From assembly GCA_002428685.1 (NCBI GenBank), contig DIXL01000009.1, forward strand, positions 1-57,629: a DNA stretch of 57,629 nucleotides, written 5' to 3'. The notes beneath the pieces are model-generated. The model had not been told where the DNA came from, did not search any database, and worked only from the letters and a program-made list of their open reading frames with translations. This DNA is from Cloacimonetes bacterium UBA6081 (GTDB taxonomy: Bacteria; Cloacimonadota; Cloacimonadia; Cloacimonadales; Cloacimonadaceae). Below, in pieces: positions 54,772 through 57,629 of this stretch (position 1 is the first letter of the stretch; every line of letters starts with the position of its first letter). A program made the translations under genes and the position numbers.

Positions 54772-55847
54772 GACTCGCACTCTTTTCCCAGTTCCAAAAC
54801 CGGATAGCCATGCCAAATGTTTTTCACATCGTCTTTGGGGCTGGCTATAAACACTTGATAACGGCTGTCGGTGCAATCCCTGATGCGTTGCGCATGAAAC
54901 CCGTCCAATTCTGCAAAAATATCGTCAAACAGCAGAACTGGCTTGATATTTGTGATGCTCTCTATCAATCGGGCTTGAATCAGCTTTAATACAATGACTG
55001 CAATGCGCTTTTGCCCTTGAGAGGCAAAGCTGCGCATTCTTCGTCCTGTAAAGCGAAATTCATAATCGTCCAGATGAGCTCCCACTAAACTGCGCTGCCA
55101 AATTTTCTCCCTTGGCTCCAGCTCTTGCAGATGGCGAATTACGGCATCTGCAGAACTAGCGGCAGTGAGTTTCAAGGCACAAAGATAGTCTATTTTAAAG
55201 CTTGTTACAGAAGGAAACAAAGTGCTGAACATGGAGGCATAGGCGTTATTCACCAGCTCCAGATAACGGTTGCGGTAGTCCCATACCTCCAGCAAGGCTG
55301 CGGCAAAATGGGTATCCCAACTGTTTTTTTCTGGTTTGACATAGCTGCGTTTCAGCATGGCATTGCGCTGTTCCACCAGATGCAGGTAATTTCTTAATAC
55401 CGGAATATATGCAGGATAAAGCTGTGAAATTGCCAAATCAAAATATTGACGTCTGAAACGGGGTGCTCCCCCAATTAGCATCAGATCTTCAGGAGCACAG
55501 TAAATCACTTTTACCAAATCAAACAGCTTACTAAGCTGGCGAATAGGCATTTCGTCCAATTTCAACAGTTTACGCCTTTCGCCATAGCTAAGGGTAACGG
55601 ATAGCGTATTCCCCAAATCGGTATCAAACTTACTATCTATCCTAAACCAGTCAGCTTGATGATGCAGCAATTCATCATCGTGGTTAAAACGGATGGATTT
55701 ACCGATGGAGCAATAGGCAATTGCCTCCAGCAGATTGGTTTTTCCACAACCGTTGGGGCCAATAATCAGGCTGCCGGAAGGTGTGAACCGAAATGTCTGC
55801 TTGTTGTAACTGCGGAAATTCTCCAGTTCTATGCAAGCCAGATTCAA
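54768..55847 (-). CDS. recF: DNA replication and repair protein RecF
   Basis: This 359-residue SMC-like ATPase loads RecA at gaps. Its landmarks are LENFRSYNKQTFRF, Walker A IIGPNGCGKTNLLEAI (about 28-43) and the signature-like FASQGQKRIAVIVLKL. Walker B is KPVLLFDDIFAELD (about 305-318). Length is normal. The start is TTG at 55847. dnaN lies upstream across a MITE and a short repeat tract, the usual dnaN-recF order; dnaA and gyrB are not in view. Confidence 0.93.
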   Translation of the reverse strand: MNLACIELENFRSYNKQTFRFTPSGSLIIGPNGCGKTNLLEAIAYCSIGKSIRFNHDDELLHHQADWFRIDSKFDTDLGNTLSVTLSYGERRKLLKLDEMPIRQLSKLFDLVKVIYCAPEDLMLIGGAPRFRRQYFDLAISQLYPAYIPVLRNYLHLVEQRNAMLKRSYVKPEKNSWDTHFAAALLEVWDYRNRYLELVNNAYASMFSTLFPSVTSFKIDYLCALKLTAASSADAVIRHLQELEPREKIWQRSLVGAHLDDYEFRFTGRRMRSFASQGQKRIAVIVLKLIQARLIESITNIKPVLLFDDIFAELDGFHAQRIRDCTDSRYQVFIASPKDDVKNIWHGYPVLELGKECES

Positions 55848-55905
55848 GCTAATCTCAACCCAAAGCAGCTAAACACAAATGTCTCGTCAAGACTTCTATG
55901 AAGTT

Positions 55906-56040
55906 GTCGTTCCCGCGGAGGCGGGAATCCAGCCCAGAAAAGCTCTGGAAGAGCAGCGTATATGACAATAATTGCCTCAACATTTTGTGTCATCCCTACA
56001 GGATTATAAAGTGCTGGATTCCCGCCTCCGCGGGAACGAC
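55906..56040. repeat. MITE/REP-like palindromic element, copy 7
   Basis: The core is 135 bp with the same middle and orientation as copy 5 (cctcaacattttgtgtcat). The left flank tctcgtcaagacttctatgaag matches the outer end of copies 2 and 4 in inverse. It lies between dnaN and recF, upstream of the recF start by about 60 bp. Confidence 0.85.
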
Positions 56041-56083
56041 AATAACATCTTAAAGCATAAGGAAGTTGACATGAAGTGTGTCC

Positions 56084-56160
56084 ACTAACCCATTAACCCG
56101 TTAACCATTAACCATTAACCATTAACCTGTTAACCTTTAACCTGCTAACCCGTTAACCTA
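56084..56160. repeat. degenerate TTAACC-type short tandem repeats
   Basis: Units of about 7-10 bp (ccattaa, cctgttaa, cccgttaa) fill the 77 bp directly after the dnaN stop on the minus strand. Confidence 0.85.
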
Positions 56161-57333
56161 TCATGACCGCAGTGGCATCAGCAGGAAGGTAAGTTCCTGT
56201 CCGGGCGTGGGATTTTCGTTATAGATCATCATTGGGTCTTTGGATGTCCCCAATTTAATAATCGCTTTTTCGCTATCCACAGCATCCAAAATCGACAGCA
56301 TATATTTGTAATTGAAGGAAACTCCGGTGGAAGTGCCTTCAAAGCTATAGTCTTCCATATTCTGCTTTGCATCGCCGGTATCCCGATTTGAGGTATTTAC
56401 TTCAAAGTTTTCGTTATCCAGCTCAAATCTTATACGAAGGTTATCGTCCGGGGCCACAAGAGCCACACGCCGGATGGCAGTTCTAAGCGATTCCTTGTCT
56501 ATCATAAAGCGGTTCGGCAAATCGCTGGGGAAGGCTTTTTGGTATTCGGGATATTTGTGTTCTATCACCTGCGAAAAAACAAAGAATTTGCCATAGGAGA
56601 ATAACACTTTGTTGCGCTCGATAGCGATCTTGATTTCTTTCACTTCGGGATCGAAAATCTTCTGTAAAAATTGCAGGGTTTTCACCGGAATCACTTTTTC
56701 CACAAAGCTTTGGTTCTGCTCTGTAAAAATGTTTTCCTCCACTCCGGGTTCATTTTCCTGAGCTGGGGGCAACAGATTTGTTTCCAGTATTTTAATCTCT
56801 GCAACCTTGCGTCCGTCCGTGGCAGCCATCAAATGATAATCGGGGAAAATCTTCCAGCATACACCCGTTAACACCGCGCGGTTTACATCGCTGGACACGG
56901 CAAAATAGGTTTTACTAATCATGCGGTTGAAGAGAGCAGAATCGATGGTTATGGCATTATTCAGTTGTGGCTCGGGAATCACCGGGAAAAGGGTGTGATC
57001 GGCAATCAGCAGATTAAAATCCACTTTACCGCTTTGGATCATCAACAGCTCATCATGACGCCATAGATTTATTACTGCATCAGGCATATAATTGATGATT
57101 TCATTAAAATGGCGTGCCGAAACGGCAATTGTGCCGCCTTCGGATACAGCAGCAGGAAACTCCACCACCACAGTGATTTCCAAATCTGATGTTGTAATGC
57201 GAACCAGATTGGTTTCTTCAAACACGTTGATCAGGTAGTTATTCAATATTGGAGACGTGTTTTTACTCGGGACAACTGATGCCAAATGTTGAATGTGGGC
57301 AAGCAGGTCTTTCTTTTCAATCGCTAATCTCAT
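56161..57333 (-). CDS. dnaN: DNA polymerase III beta sliding clamp
   Basis: This 390-residue processivity clamp begins MRLAIEKKDLLAHIQHLASV. It has the three tandem clamp domains, with ISVSARHFNEIINYMPD-like and VDFNLLIADHTLFPVIPEP segments in domain I, RAVLTGVCW and LMAATDGRKVAEI in domain II, and YMLSILDAVDSEKAIIKLG in domain III. It closes with the family ending LTFLLMPLRS. The ATG at 57333 follows ttgaggttaac, so the upstream in-frame start at 57372 is rejected. Length is slightly above the usual 365-380. It is the partner of the DnaX clamp loader. Confidence 0.95.
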   Translation of the reverse strand: MRLAIEKKDLLAHIQHLASVVPSKNTSPILNNYLINVFEETNLVRITTSDLEITVVVEFPAAVSEGGTIAVSARHFNEIINYMPDAVINLWRHDELLMIQSGKVDFNLLIADHTLFPVIPEPQLNNAITIDSALFNRMISKTYFAVSSDVNRAVLTGVCWKIFPDYHLMAATDGRKVAEIKILETNLLPPAQENEPGVEENIFTEQNQSFVEKVIPVKTLQFLQKIFDPEVKEIKIAIERNKVLFSYGKFFVFSQVIEHKYPEYQKAFPSDLPNRFMIDKESLRTAIRRVALVAPDDNLRIRFELDNENFEVNTSNRDTGDAKQNMEDYSFEGTSTGVSFNYKYMLSILDAVDSEKAIIKLGTSKDPMMIYNENPTPGQELTFLLMPLRS

Positions 57334-57629
57334 GTTAACCTCAAGAATAATACTTTTTTCCAGTTTTCCCATCTCCCCTATTTAGTCAATCTCTTTTTCG
57401 CAAGCCGCCACATAAGTTGGCCAAAACACCCAAAGCAATTCACCCTATATCTTAGAAGGTTGGAAGCTTGGCCTGGAAGTGAAGCAGTGGTTGCAGGCAC
57501 TTTCTCATTTGCCTCGGTGTGGAACCGCAGAAGCTGTCAACCTCAATTTACGTTTTCTTTTGATATTTTTTGCTTCCGTAGCTGCGGACGTCCCGTCTGC
57601 TGCAGACAAGATGTCCACAACTACAATAT
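57334..57629. other. non-coding region upstream of dnaN
   Basis: No gene was recognised in these 296 bp. There is no consensus DnaA-box cluster. The end holds a short inverted pair (gctgcggacgtcc and a diverged gcagacaagatgtcc repeat). A dnaA gene might lie beyond the window, but nothing here shows it. Confidence 0.4.

Noticed and set aside
53503..54876. Longer N-termini for the MFS and PotD-like proteins
   Set aside because: The extra residues of the MFS frame are antisense-free read-through of recF, and the ATGA overlap and gaggt site mark the shorter starts.
10216..56040. MITE cores read as Rho-independent terminators
   Set aside because: Arms are about 28 bp apart by about 80-90 nt, lack T-tracts, and several copies lie inside coding sequence with target duplications.
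57334..57629. Chromosome origin next to dnaN
   Set aside because: No cluster of DnaA boxes or AT-rich unwinding region is visible; only the dnaN-recF order hints at proximity.

Overview
The window most likely comes from a Candidatus Cloacimonadota bacterium (Cloacimonas-like). This is an inference from gene content. Several large secreted beta-helix proteins end in the FlgD/Por-type C-terminal module with an NYPNPFNPSTT-like motif. The cell appears to have two membranes (SppA, lipoproteins, secreted proteins). The metabolic genes fit an anaerobic amino-acid fermenter: HutI, a long GcvT-family protein, NADP-type glutamate dehydrogenase and a PPi-type phosphofructokinase.

Layout. 1-6650 is an accessory, decaying region. 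It holds an incoming partial gene, a 219-bp MITE inside a small ORF, a ChlI-like AAA+ ATPase plus VWA protein pair, a broken phage-lysozyme fragment, an IS630-family element whose transposase has two in-frame stops, and a deleted group II (IIC-like) intron. 6719-10148 carries hutI, followed after 1 nt by a membrane protein joining a pseudokinase to a non-catalytic sulfatase-modifying-factor domain. 10386-13306 has a metallo-beta-lactamase-fold hydrolase and a frame-disrupted secreted beta-helix gene. 13768-21290 is a tightly packed minus-strand run read as PHP phosphoesterase, small membrane protein, MalY/PatB lyase, DapD, aminotransferase, amidohydrolase and GcvT-like protein. A methyltransferase is divergent from it. 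22174-22572 is minisatellite and MITE sequence. 22606-25585 has an SppA-type protease and a small Cys-rich protein, followed by tandem 237-bp palindromic units.

26620-34345 is housekeeping: glnS, a TM1266-like regulator, a glycosyltransferase, dnaX, PPi-PFK and gdhA. 34624-48550 is an envelope/secretion island. It contains a small secreted-protein gene split by a MITE, a PD40 lipoprotein, one truncated and three full-length secreted beta-helix proteins, and a clear segmental duplication with mosaic paralogues. 48827-57333 is a minus-strand replication/translation/purine cluster: dnaN, recF, a UMF1-type MFS transporter, a PotD-like lipoprotein, aspS, purN and mtaB. Most junctions there overlap by a few bases.

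The most distinctive feature is a dispersed repeat family with a palindromic core (GTCGTTCCCGCGGAGGCG arms). It has seven copies in 57 kb, in at least three internal types. Three copies sit inside genes in a way that lets the pre-insertion sequence be reconstructed from the window itself, with 4-bp or about 16-bp target duplications. No tRNA, rRNA or CRISPR array was recognised.
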